Shown here: piece after piece, positions 52,607-61,449 of the stretch
Numbering within the stretch: the first letter of the stretch is position 1
Layout of the letters: every line of letters begins with the position of its first letter
Assembly: GCA_009774245.1 (NCBI GenBank)
Contig: VSNM01000008.1
Coordinates: forward strand, 6,255 to 70,254
Origin: Lachnospiraceae bacterium
GTDB lineage: Bacteria > Bacillota > Clostridia > Lachnospirales > Lachnospiraceae
Reading direction: 5' to 3'
DNA length: 64,000 nucleotides
Translations under genes and position numbers: made by a program
Notes under the pieces: model-generated
The model's database searches: none
Told to the model about the DNA's origin: nothing
What the model saw: only the letters and a program-made list of their open reading frames with translations

Positions 52607-54445
52607 TTACTGCAATAACTGTAATACCTGCTGCGGTCTCTCATTCGCCTGCGCGAGCATCGAGGTGGACGCCTGCACCAATACCTGCACGGTCGAGTAC
52701 TCTGTCATCTCCGCCGCCATATCCACATCCATGATACGGGCGTAAGCAGCGGTGATATTCTCCTCTGTCGTGTCCAGATTGGTGATGGTGTGCTCCAGAC
52801 GGTTGGAGTATGCGCCGATTCTGGAACGGATCGCGGACAGCTGTACGATCGCGTCGCTCACATCATCGATCGCCAGACGCGCAGACTCCTCTGTGGTAAG
52901 ATCGACTTTATCCACGCCGAGATTCTCCGCCTTCAACGCCGGAATCTCCAGCTCCATGTACTGCCCCGCGTTCGCGCCAACCTGCACGATCATCGGTCCC
53001 ATACCGGTCACGTCGATCTTGAGACAATCATCCGCTTTATTGTTTCCTATGGTGTACGCTGTGCGGGTGGTCATTGTCTCTGTGTAGAGATAATTCGCCA
53101 GCTCTTTCTGTGTATTCATCACAGCTCCCAGCTCATTGGTATCCTGATAGAGCGAAACCGTCATTGATTTACTTGTAACAGCACCGGTTTTTCCATTGGT
53201 TGCATTATATGTCACGGTGAACGACTCCGGAGTCGCGTTCTCATCATACTTGACGCCTGTAATTTCGATCGAACACTGTGGATCACTTTCCTTAAAGAAA
53301 TCCGCGAAGTCATCCGCCAGTCCCTTGCCGCTGTCCCCTCTGTAGTCTGTGTATATCTCCGTCTGTTCGCCCGCTATCGCTTTTCCAGAAGCGTCAGTAT
53401 TGTTAAAGAATTTGAGCTCGCTGATATTGTACCGCTTTCCGTTCGGTCCCAGCACCGCAATATTCCTGTAGCTCTTGACAGAGCTGAAGGATGTCGTCGT
53501 GACTACAGTGCCCCCCGCAGCCTTTTTCTCATACGTCCTCTCGATACTTGTCAATTCCGTATCTGGGGCGCCAGCCGGCACTTTGTTCTCATTTGGATTA
53601 CCGCCATCATCAATCGGTATCCTGTCATTCACAGACAGCTTCATCTCGAAATTGCCCTGCGCCCTGATGACGATATTCTCATCCTCGACCGTGATCTTGG
53701 AACCGTCCGGAAATGCCTTAACCTGATCAATCCCCTGATACTGGCTGATCGATGCGCTTGTCACAAGATTATTGGTCAGCTTATCTCTGTCATTGTCGAC
53801 CTCATAGCGCTCTGTCTCGACCTTATCCGCATCCTTGCGCTCGTATGTGATATCGGTAACCTTTCCGTCCGAGTCCTTTTTCTTTGTCTCCTCCCATGAA
53901 TATCTGGTCGTCATGTCCTCGTAGTGATAGTACGTCAGCTGCCCGATCGCATAGGTTCCCGTCGCGACGCCCTCCGTGTGGGACATCACCTTCACATTAT
54001 CGATATTCGCATATGCCTTGAACGCAAAGCTCCCATCGAGTAGATTCTGGGAGTTAAACTCCGTCGTTTCCGAGATCCGGTCAATCTCATTCACGAGCTG
54101 GTCGATCTCTTTCTGTATCATCTCTCTGTCCGAATCAGCATTCGTGCCGTTTGCGGACTGGATCGCAAGCTCGTTCATGCGCTGCAGGATGTCATGAATC
54201 TCTGCCATAGCGCCATCCGCCGTATTCAGGGCGGACAGACCGTCATTGGCGCTCTGATTTGCCGCCTGCAGACTCTTGATCTGCGCATTCATGCGCCTTG
54301 CGATCGCCAGACCTGCCGCGTCATCCGCGGCGCTGTTGATCTTGTATCCGCTCGAAAGCCGCTGCGTTGATGCAGCCACTCTCTTATCATTATTATTCAT
54401 AGCATTTCTCGCTATAATGGATGAAACATTGTAATTAATTCTCAT
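52607..54445 (-). CDS. hag: flagellin with long central domain
   Basis: 612 aa. The conserved D0/D1 N-terminus (about 1-140: SSIIARNAMNNNDKRVAAST, LSSGYKINSAADDAAGLAIA) and C-terminus (about 525-612, ending MLAQANERPQQVLQLL) enclose a hypervariable region of roughly 370 residues. The LQRMNELAIQSANGT segment corresponds to the TLR5-contact region of other flagellins. AGAGGA precedes the ATG. No sigma-28 box is seen in the 20-bp gap to the upstream gene, so it is probably cotranscribed with the FliK-like gene. Confidence 0.95.
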   Translation of the reverse strand: MRINYNVSSIIARNAMNNNDKRVAASTQRLSSGYKINSAADDAAGLAIARRMNAQIKSLQAANQSANDGLSALNTADGAMAEIHDILQRMNELAIQSANGTNADSDREMIQKEIDQLVNEIDRISETTEFNSQNLLDGSFAFKAYANIDNVKVMSHTEGVATGTYAIGQLTYYHYEDMTTRYSWEETKKKDSDGKVTDITYERKDADKVETERYEVDNDRDKLTNNLVTSASISQYQGIDQVKAFPDGSKITVEDENIVIRAQGNFEMKLSVNDRIPIDDGGNPNENKVPAGAPDTELTSIERTYEKKAAGGTVVTTTSFSSVKSYRNIAVLGPNGKRYNISELKFFNNTDASGKAIAGEQTEIYTDYRGDSGKGLADDFADFFKESDPQCSIEITGVKYDENATPESFTVTYNATNGKTGAVTSKSMTVSLYQDTNELGAVMNTQKELANYLYTETMTTRTAYTIGNNKADDCLKIDVTGMGPMIVQVGANAGQYMELEIPALKAENLGVDKVDLTTEESARLAIDDVSDAIVQLSAIRSRIGAYSNRLEHTITNLDTTEENITAAYARIMDVDMAAEMTEYSTVQVLVQASTSMLAQANERPQQVLQLLQ

Positions 54446-54464
54446 GCATTTTCCTCTTTCCTTG

Positions 54465-57400
54465 TCAAATATCCTTCAACGCTGTCAGAAATGCTTTTGA
54501 CACCTGATACAGCTCGCCTGTCGATACCTTTGTGCTATCTTCTGCCTGCATCGCAGTCCTGTCCTGTCCGAACCTGTTCAGATCAACAGACTTTGCATGC
54601 ACCAGACTGATGTCCGCCTTCCTTTGCCCCACTTTGCCAAGCTCCTGTCTTACTGCTTCCTCCAGCTGTGTCAGCGCTGTCTTCTGCGCGCGGTTCTCAT
54701 ACGCGATCATTCCTGATATCCGGTCATTGGTGACATCAAACTCAGCCGCCACCTTTCCGAGATTCTCCGTATCCAGCGTCACTGCCACTTTTCCGGTCTG
54801 TGATGCATTGTGATAAATCTTGAGATTGACCGATGTGATCTCACCCTTAATATTCATCGGAATCTCGTAGTTCTCCTCACGTGCCAGATTTCCTGCAAGC
54901 GACAGTCCCTTATATAATGCCTTCGCCGCTTTCACATCAAGCCTTGCGCCATCCGGGGCGCCGCTGTAAAGCATCTGCTCGACAGCCTTGTTGGCCTCAC
55001 TGATAATCTCCTGATACGATACGCCGGCCTGCTTTGTATCCGTCAGACTCTCGACAAAGCTGTCAGCCTGCCGCAATACCCCGCTCCCAGCTGTCTCATC
55101 ATCCGTCCCGTCGGCCGTGTCCGCGTCATCAGACTCAGCCGTGTCATTCGCATTCCCATTGATAATCTGCCGAAACAGCGAACCGCGCTCATAGATCAGT
55201 GCGGCTGCCGCCTGGATATTATCCATACTGATGTTTTGTCCATAGTCGATCAATGTCTCGATGATCTGCTCGTCGATCTGTTCCACTGCGCGCATATCAT
55301 TTTGAAAGCTCTCAAGCCGCTCGGCCTTCTCCTGCTTCGCCTGCCCGCTGTCCGCTGTCTGCCGCGCTGCCTTCACAGTGTCGGCAAACGTCTCAATCGT
55401 CGTCTCCGCAGTGATCTCTGACGAATCCAGCTGTGTAAAATCGGTCCTTGCTGCAAGCTCATCGTTGATCTCGCCGGAAAGCCGTGCATAATATCTCTCC
55501 TGTGCCGCTGCATGATCCGTATTCTGATCGGAGGAGCGCTGATATCCCGCGTTGATCTGCGCATCGATCGCTTTGCCCTTCGTGATGAGCTCCTCGAGTC
55601 CTCCAAAGCCATCATCCACGCGCACATCCATATTTTTGTCCGCCGCTGTCCGCACCGCTGACAGCATATTCTTAAAATTCATCTGCGCGCCCGTCGCAAC
55701 AAGACTCCCGATCACCGCGCCATCCGATTTCTCTATCTGACGAAACATCCTGTAGATGCCAATGTACGCCTCCCGCTCCTGCGCATTGATGCCGCCGGTC
55801 CGATCAAGCCGCTGCAAAAATCTGGAGTACTTCTCCGCATCCTGTACTGGTTCTGCATCCTTACTGTCCAGATACGCCTCGAGTTCCTCCATGGTCATCT
55901 CGAGCGGATTCTTCTGCTCGCGAATCATCTGGAGCGTCATCGCCGGCGTCATCCTGCTGATCACTCCTGTGACCTGGCTGTCCGCTTCCTTGACTGCATT
56001 GATATTGTCCTCGTTGATCTCCATGCGGTTGTATCCGAGGATTCTGACAGCCCGCCTGTTTGACTCATTCATCTCTAAGCCCAGATCCGTAAGAATATCA
56101 TCAATATTGCGGAAAGCCTTGCCAATCCGGTCGCCCAGATCCCTGCGCGGCTCTGTCATCAACGTCTCATATGCCGCAGAAGCCTTCTCCTGCCGGTTCT
56201 GCCCCGGATTTTTGTCATCACCCTGCTGATCTGACTGGTTCTCCAGTTGATTCTGGAGCTCCCTGCCTGCCTCATGTATGTTGAGCAGCGTGCTCTGAGA
56301 AAACTTTGACAGGATTTTGCCGAGCACTGCCGCCGGCATTCCCGACAGCTCTTTCGTCTTTGTCAGGGTTTCTTCATATAATAGTGCGCGCTCCGCATTA
56401 TTCTCTGCACTCTCTCCCTGAAAGAGAATGGCCCTGATGCTGTCCTCCGCCGCCCGCAGCGCTTCTACCAGTTGAGAGAGCTCTGTCGTGTCAACAGAGA
56501 TCCCCGCTTTGAGAAGATGCCTGTTTGCCTCCTCCGTCATCATGAGACGAATCTCCTCCAGCTGGCGCCTCGCCTGGATTTCCTTCAGGGATTGCGCGTC
56601 CGCCGTTTCATCAATGTTCACATCAATCTCTGACTCATCCGTCTGGGATGCGGCTGTCTGCTGTCCCTCTGTCCGCGCCGCCGTCTGTTGGCCGTCGATC
56701 TGCTTCTGCGCCTCTGACAGGTTTTTGATATTCATCTCTTTTCCCGCCTCGGCTACCTCGTGAACGGCCTCGTCGGAGATCAGCACTACCTGCTCCACAA
56801 TCTCATGCGCAAGCTCCGCAACAGGACGTTCGCCCCTCATGTCTGCTTCCACTGGCGATTTGCCATTTTGCATCGCAGTCACACACAGAGCCACCACATC
56901 ATCCTGATTCAGCGGCAGCGGCAGATTTTTCAGCTCGGTGACTCTGGAAAGATTCTCCGCATTCAGCTCGATACCAGACTCCACAAGCCACTTGGCATTC
57001 CCGACAGCCTGTTCTCTGGCCGCGGCGTCCGTGTCAAGTCCCGCCTCTTTTACCACGGCATCAATCCGCCCCTCAAGATTGTTCCAGTTGATGCTGTCCG
57101 CCTTTTTTGCATAATATTTCCCATAACTCCCCTGTCCCTCACTGTAATAGCCCTGGGACTGGCGGATATTGTCAGCGCTCGAATACTGCGCTCTGTAAAC
57201 ATTTGCAATCGTAGGTGCTTTGCCGTTGACAACAAGATATTTAACGGCATCCTCCGAGAGCTCCCCGATTCCGGACGCCTCCATCACTGCGCTCACAAGC
57301 TCCGCGATATTATCCTCTGTGACAGGCATGTCGCTTTTCTGCAGCGCATCGGAGAGCTTTCCCACAAGCTCATTGACGAGCGCACCCGCATCTGTCCTGC

Positions 57401-57833
57401 TGCCCACGATCTGTTCCACTGTGTCCAGATCAAGATTGTCATTGTATCCTTCAACTTCGACTCCTGCCTTTGCCAGTGTCACCTTGATCCTGTCTACAAT
57501 CGTCACATATGTCTCCACGTCTGCGCTTCCCGGCTCGAAGCCTTCCTCCTGCATCCTCTGGAGATCTTCCCCTGAAACGCAGCTGGACATCACTATCATA
57601 AAGTCCTGCTTGGATTGAGCATTCGAATTAGCTGCCTGCTGCATAATCTCTTCAGCGGTCATTCCATGACCTCCGTATGCTTCGTTATCCATAACTTTAT
57701 CAGCGATGTCCAGTGTGTAACCGCTTCTCGATACAGCTTTCGTACCCTGAGCGGCTGGTTTATATGTAGTTGTAGCTGGTTCGGTGTTGACTGGTACAGA
57801 GGCAGAATACTGCGTATCCACGGTAATATTCAT
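54465..57833 (-). CDS. giant DUF6240/FliK-like flagellar protein
   Basis: 1122 aa, no membrane segment. The C-terminal 130 residues (VNLKIYHNASQTGKVAVTLD; LGKVAAEFDV; ENRAQKTALTQLEEAVRQ) look like a FliK/Flg_hook-type hook-length-control domain. The rest is helical and holds seven or eight degenerate repeats of the form L-x-x-x-G-x-x-hydrophobic-N-x-x-N-hydrophobic-x-x-A. The third codon ATG (57833) is preferred since AGGGA lies 6 bp upstream. Just upstream of flagellin, behind a sigma-28-like promoter. A DUF6240 label is recalled from context, not searched. Confidence 0.75.
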   Translation of the reverse strand: MNITVDTQYSASVPVNTEPATTTYKPAAQGTKAVSRSGYTLDIADKVMDNEAYGGHGMTAEEIMQQAANSNAQSKQDFMIVMSSCVSGEDLQRMQEEGFEPGSADVETYVTIVDRIKVTLAKAGVEVEGYNDNLDLDTVEQIVGSRTDAGALVNELVGKLSDALQKSDMPVTEDNIAELVSAVMEASGIGELSEDAVKYLVVNGKAPTIANVYRAQYSSADNIRQSQGYYSEGQGSYGKYYAKKADSINWNNLEGRIDAVVKEAGLDTDAAAREQAVGNAKWLVESGIELNAENLSRVTELKNLPLPLNQDDVVALCVTAMQNGKSPVEADMRGERPVAELAHEIVEQVVLISDEAVHEVAEAGKEMNIKNLSEAQKQIDGQQTAARTEGQQTAASQTDESEIDVNIDETADAQSLKEIQARRQLEEIRLMMTEEANRHLLKAGISVDTTELSQLVEALRAAEDSIRAILFQGESAENNAERALLYEETLTKTKELSGMPAAVLGKILSKFSQSTLLNIHEAGRELQNQLENQSDQQGDDKNPGQNRQEKASAAYETLMTEPRRDLGDRIGKAFRNIDDILTDLGLEMNESNRRAVRILGYNRMEINEDNINAVKEADSQVTGVISRMTPAMTLQMIREQKNPLEMTMEELEAYLDSKDAEPVQDAEKYSRFLQRLDRTGGINAQEREAYIGIYRMFRQIEKSDGAVIGSLVATGAQMNFKNMLSAVRTAADKNMDVRVDDGFGGLEELITKGKAIDAQINAGYQRSSDQNTDHAAAQERYYARLSGEINDELAARTDFTQLDSSEITAETTIETFADTVKAARQTADSGQAKQEKAERLESFQNDMRAVEQIDEQIIETLIDYGQNISMDNIQAAAALIYERGSLFRQIINGNANDTAESDDADTADGTDDETAGSGVLRQADSFVESLTDTKQAGVSYQEIISEANKAVEQMLYSGAPDGARLDVKAAKALYKGLSLAGNLAREENYEIPMNIKGEITSVNLKIYHNASQTGKVAVTLDTENLGKVAAEFDVTNDRISGMIAYENRAQKTALTQLEEAVRQELGKVGQRKADISLVHAKSVDLNRFGQDRTAMQAEDSTKVSTGELYQVSKAFLTALKDI

Positions 57834-57920
57834 ACACATTCCCTGCTCTTTCCCTATCCTGTTTTACTACCTGTCCGGTAAGAACAACACTGCTCTTATC
57901 CGGACGCCTCTCTTGTAGTA

Positions 57921-57948
57921 TATGTCGGAATATTTTCAGAAAAACTTA
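57921..57948 (-). promoter_or_regulatory. sigma-28-like flagellar promoter
   Basis: TAAG (57945-57948), about 16 bp, CCGACATA (57921-57928), close to the sigma-D/28 pattern TAAA-N15-GCCGATAA. A leader hairpin with arms GTCCGG-A-TAAGA/TCTTACCGGAC follows before the start codon. Confidence 0.6.
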
Positions 57949-57966
57949 ACAGTCAATTTGATATTT

Positions 57967-57999
57967 ATACTCACGACAGATGAAATCTGCCGTGAGTAT
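57967..57999 (-). terminator. strong hairpin after trmL
   Basis: 9-bp plus 5-bp stem (ATACTCACG/CGTGAGTAT, CAGAT/ATCTG) with one mismatch and a 3-nt loop; a run of T is lacking, so termination is uncertain. It directly follows repeat copy 3. Confidence 0.5.
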
Positions 58000-58000
58000 C

Positions 58001-58051
58001 GCGCCAACCGCAGCCACGAAGTGGCATATTTCCTTATGCGGTTGTGCGCAT
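58001..58051 (-). repeat. structured repeat, diverged copy 3 (51 nt)
   Basis: Same architecture as copies 1 and 2: ATGCGCA, an 8-bp outer stem (CAACCGCA/TGCGGTTG), a one-sided TAAGGAAATAT loop, a hairpin GCCAC-TTC-GTGGC and a closing GCGC. Most stem bases differ from the other copies while pairing is kept. It starts 5 bp after the trmL stop. Confidence 0.65.
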
Positions 58052-58055
58052 CACA

Positions 58056-58595
58056 TTATACTGAGCGGTCAGTCTTTTCGACCGCCAGTATATTCTCCCA
58101 CTGCCCATGATGCAGCGCCCCCGCAAGCTGCATTCCCGCAAAGTCATGCTGGCGCAGCGCCTCGTAGAGCACAATGCTGACACTATTTGACAGATTCAGA
58201 CTCCTGATCCTGTCAAGCATGGGTATCCGGATGCAGGTCTCTTCATAGTCTACCAGAATCTCCTCCGGAATCCCTGCGCTCTCCCTGCCAAACATAATAA
58301 AATCATCCGTGCCAAACCTTGCCTGTGTATATACCCTCCTTGCCTTGGTCGTCGCCATCCAGAGCCTTGCATCCGGTCGTCCCGCGAGGTTCTTCTCCAC
58401 AAACTCCTCAAAGTTCATGTACCGGCGCACGTCGAGCTGTTCCCAGTAGTCCATGCCTGCCCTGCGCAGCTCCTTTCCCGTCAGCCGAAAGCCCAGCGGC
58501 TCAATCAGGTGGAGCACCGTCCCCGTCGCGACGCAGGTGCGTCCTATATTTCCAGTATTTGCCGGAATCTCCGGCTGATGCAGTACGATATTCAT
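58056..58595 (-). CDS. trmL: tRNA (cytidine/uridine-34 2'-O)-methyltransferase TrmL
   Basis: 179-aa SPOUT enzyme that methylates the wobble ribose of tRNA-Leu isoacceptors. MNIVLHQPEIPANTGNIGRTC is the family N-terminus, FGRESAGIPEEIL the SAM-binding knot, and IPMLDRIRSLNLSNSVSIVLYEALRQ the C-terminal knot. The ATG at 58595 is preferred over a GTG six bases upstream. It follows the aminotransferase gene directly. Confidence 0.95.
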   Translation of the reverse strand: MNIVLHQPEIPANTGNIGRTCVATGTVLHLIEPLGFRLTGKELRRAGMDYWEQLDVRRYMNFEEFVEKNLAGRPDARLWMATTKARRVYTQARFGTDDFIMFGRESAGIPEEILVDYEETCIRIPMLDRIRSLNLSNSVSIVLYEALRQHDFAGMQLAGALHHGQWENILAVEKTDRSV

Positions 58596-58601
58596 CTCCA
58601 C

Positions 58602-59771
58602 CTACTTCAAGCGCCCGACAAAATGTTCCAGCCGCGCGATTGCCTTTTTCAGATTCTCAAGAGAGTACGCGTACGAGATGCGCAGAAATCCCTCGCCGCT
58701 GTCGCCAAACGCATTCCCGGGAACCACCGCGAGCTTCTCCTCGTGCAGCAGCTTTGAGGCAAACTCGTCGCTTGTCATGCCGAACTGCTTCACACACGGG
58801 AACATATAGAACGCACCAAACGGCTCAAAGCATTCCAGTCCCATCTCGCGAAACGCATTGACGAGATAACGGCGCCTCTGATTATAGGAATCCCGCATCA
58901 TCTGCACATCCGCGTCCCCGTTTTTGAGCGCGTCGATCGCCGCGTACTGGGAGGTTGTCGGCGCGCACATAATACAGAACTGATGAATCTTGTACATCTG
59001 CTCGATTATCCGTTTTGGTCCGCACGCATATCCCAGTCTCCATCCGGTCATGGCATAGGACTTGGAAAAACCGTTGATCAGTATTGTCCGCTCCCACATA
59101 TTCGGAATGTTGGCGATCGACACGTGCTTCTCTTTTGTGTAACAAAGCTCTGAATAAATCTCGTCTGAAATCACATACAGATCATGTTTCTCGACGACCT
59201 GCGCGATCTCCTCCAAATCCTTCCGCTCCATGACAGCGCCTGTCGGATTGTTGGGAAACGGCAGAATCAGCACCTTTGTCCTGTCTGTGACTGCCGCCTC
59301 CAGCTCCTGCGCCGTCAGGCGGAACTGATTCTCATTCTTTAGCTCAATAATGACGGGCTTTGCCCCCGCCAGAACCGCACAGGGCTCATAGGAGACATAG
59401 CTTGGCTGCGGTATGATGACCTCGTCGCCGGCATCAATCATGGCGCGCAGCGCGATGTCAATCGCCTCCGAGCCGCCGACTGTCACTAATATCTCATCTT
59501 TGGGATTGTAGCCCAAATCAAACCGCCTGCGCAGATACCTGTCAATCTCCTCGCGAAGCTCCAGCAGACCTGCGTTTGCAGTATAAAAGGTGCGCCCTCT
59601 CTCGAGAGAGTAAATCCCCTCGTCCCTGATATGCCACGGCGTCTCGAAGTCCGGCTCGCCCACTCCCAGCGAGATGACATCGGGATCATTCATCTCGCTC
59701 ACGATGTCAAAATATTTGCGGATGCCCGAGGGCTTGATTGTCTCAATAGTCTTTGATAATGGATTTCTCAT
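58602..59771 (-). CDS. class I/II pyridoxal-phosphate aminotransferase
   Basis: 389 aa, fold-type I. PLP-contact residues: NNPTGAVM, YVISDEIYSELCY and the Schiff-base Lys in NGFSKSYAMTGWRLGYA. Related to aromatic/alanine aminotransferases (AlaT/PatA group). The start ATGA overlaps the end of the Lrp-family gene, so the regulator and enzyme are translationally coupled. Substrate not assignable. Confidence 0.93.
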   Translation of the reverse strand: MRNPLSKTIETIKPSGIRKYFDIVSEMNDPDVISLGVGEPDFETPWHIRDEGIYSLERGRTFYTANAGLLELREEIDRYLRRRFDLGYNPKDEILVTVGGSEAIDIALRAMIDAGDEVIIPQPSYVSYEPCAVLAGAKPVIIELKNENQFRLTAQELEAAVTDRTKVLILPFPNNPTGAVMERKDLEEIAQVVEKHDLYVISDEIYSELCYTKEKHVSIANIPNMWERTILINGFSKSYAMTGWRLGYACGPKRIIEQMYKIHQFCIMCAPTTSQYAAIDALKNGDADVQMMRDSYNQRRRYLVNAFREMGLECFEPFGAFYMFPCVKQFGMTSDEFASKLLHEEKLAVVPGNAFGDSGEGFLRISYAYSLENLKKAIARLEHFVGRLK

Positions 59772-60250
59772 GGCGTCACCTGTATCCTTTCATCGGACTC
59801 TTTCCTGTCCAGTATGGTGCCATGATCCTTGTACTTTTTCAGGATGAAATGTGTGGCGGTGCTAATGACGGTGTCAAGTGTGGACAGCTTATCCGAGACA
59901 AAGTTCGATACCTCCTTGAGCGTCTTGCCCTCCAGGCTCACCAGCAGATCATAGCCGCCGGAAATCAGATAGACCGCATGTACCTCCGGATACTTGTAAA
60001 TGCGCTCTGCGATACTGTCAAAGCCCTTGCCGCGCTGCGGCGTCACACGCACCTCGATCAGCGCGCTGACCTTCTCCACAGATGTCTTCTCCCAGTCGAT
60101 CAGCGTGTGATACCCGCAGATAATGCCTTCCTTCTCCATCTGCTCCATCTCATTCACGACGTCCGTCTCTTCCATGCCCAGGATCACTGCCAGCTCGTGC
60201 AGATCAATCCTGCTGTTCTTCTCTATAATCGATAATATCTGTTCTCTCAT
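59768..60250 (-). CDS. Lrp/AsnC-family regulator
   Basis: 160 aa. An N-terminal winged helix (ILSIIEKNSRIDLHELAVILG) and C-terminal RAM ligand-binding domain (VSALIEVRVTPQRGKGFDSI; VYLISGGYDLLVSLEG). The ATG at 60250 has GGAGG 8 bp upstream. Its operon with the aminotransferase suggests amino-acid-responsive control of that enzyme. Confidence 0.92.
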   Translation of the reverse strand: MREQILSIIEKNSRIDLHELAVILGMEETDVVNEMEQMEKEGIICGYHTLIDWEKTSVEKVSALIEVRVTPQRGKGFDSIAERIYKYPEVHAVYLISGGYDLLVSLEGKTLKEVSNFVSDKLSTLDTVISTATHFILKKYKDHGTILDRKESDERIQVTP

Positions 60251-60301
60251 CACTTATTCCTCCATTTTTTGATTTATCGAGCAGGGGAATGACCTTCTCC
60301 A

Positions 60302-60365
60302 CTACTCGCCGCGCGCCCCGTGCGCCGCCTTAGCGGCATCTTTCCTCTGCACGGGGCTGCGCATA
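60302..60365 (-). repeat. structured repeat, copy 2 (64 nt)
   Basis: Pair of copy 1: outer stem CCCCGTGC/GCACGGGG, inner hairpin GCCGC-TAAG-GCGGC, flanking GCGC arms that pair. It covers the last 36 bp of the AIR-synthase-like gene, whose TAA stop is in the inner loop. Confidence 0.85.
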
Positions 60366-61391
60366 ATACTTCTGTATCTGATCCCCACATGCCGGCTCCA
60401 GAAAGCGCGACTCCTCCCCGTGGCGCACGATGCGGTCATTCCCCTGTGTCGTGCGCCCGATCACTGCCGCCGGCACGCCCGCTTCGGCGAGCCTGCGCAC
60501 CATCGCGCCGCCATTTGAAGTCACGATCAGCAGGCTTCCGCCCGCCAGCAGTTCATAGGGATTCAGATCAAAATACTCACATAGCTCTATCGTCTCCTGT
60601 CTCACAGGGATACACTTTAAGTCTGCGACCAGTCCAACGCCATTTGCTGCTGCCAGTTCCCAAAGGCCTCCAAACACTCCGCCCTCGCGCACCGCATACA
60701 GATAATCTGCGCCGGACTTAACGGCGGTAGCAGCCTCCGTCACGACGGACAGATACCGGTAAAAGTCCGCAGCCTCCCCGACAAGATCAGCCGGATACCG
60801 TCCGCACAGCCTCTCAGAGCTTCCCTGTGCGATCACCGCCGTCCCCTCAAGCCCGAGCCACTTTGTCATCACGATATCCTCATCTGCAAGGGAGCGCCTG
60901 ACTGATACCGCGGGCATGCCACCCTTCTTTTCCAGCCCGGCGTTAACCACACAGGTCACAATCGGTTCCGTCACACTCTGCGATACCTGCACATGACAGC
61001 CCATGATCGGTATCCCAGTCTCCTCCGCCTGCACCGAAGCCTCCCCGATCATGCCGCGCATTTTGATCTCTCGCAGCTTCGCGGGAACCATCACTGTGAT
61101 GTTTGCATATACATAGTGCAGCTGCACCGCCTCAGCGTTCGCGCTGCGCGCGATCAACTGACTCACTGCTGCCAGATAGGCACGCGCGATCACCATTTTG
61201 TCCCCGCCGGACGCCAATGCCTGGCCGGACGCTATGCCGGCGCACTTCGCGTCCGCACTGCCCGTCAAAACGGCGCAGTCTGCCCCCAGTCCTGCGCCAT
61301 CATAAAATTTCCTGTTTTCAGTTGAATTTGCTTTCACTACCTTCACAACAGAGCGGTCATAGATGCTGTCTGTCAATTTCCCGCAATTCAT
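60330..61391 (-). CDS. AIR-synthase-like (HypE/PurM fold) protein
   Basis: 353 aa. Glycine-rich ATP-site and AIRS N- and C-terminal domains are visible (GADCAVLTG; LGLEGTAVIAQGSS; FDLNPYELLAGGSLLIVTSNGGAMVRRL). In this superfamily it is closest to stand-alone HypE-related proteins of Clostridia with no hydrogenase genes adjacent; role unknown. The final residues YAQPRAEERCR are encoded by repeat copy 2. AAAGGGG precedes the ATG. Confidence 0.85.
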   Translation of the reverse strand: MNCGKLTDSIYDRSVVKVVKANSTENRKFYDGAGLGADCAVLTGSADAKCAGIASGQALASGGDKMVIARAYLAAVSQLIARSANAEAVQLHYVYANITVMVPAKLREIKMRGMIGEASVQAEETGIPIMGCHVQVSQSVTEPIVTCVVNAGLEKKGGMPAVSVRRSLADEDIVMTKWLGLEGTAVIAQGSSERLCGRYPADLVGEAADFYRYLSVVTEAATAVKSGADYLYAVREGGVFGGLWELAAANGVGLVADLKCIPVRQETIELCEYFDLNPYELLAGGSLLIVTSNGGAMVRRLAEAGVPAAVIGRTTQGNDRIVRHGEESRFLEPACGDQIQKYYAQPRAEERCR

Positions 61392-61449
61392 CACAAATCC
61401 CCTTTGTAAGAACTTTTCTTCTCAAATGTATTTTTTCAAATGTATTTTT

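Noticed and set aside
56760..57575. 271-codon plus-strand open frame opposite the giant FliK-like gene
   Set aside because: It lies entirely within a gene with convincing protein features; its composition is that of a reverse-strand shadow.
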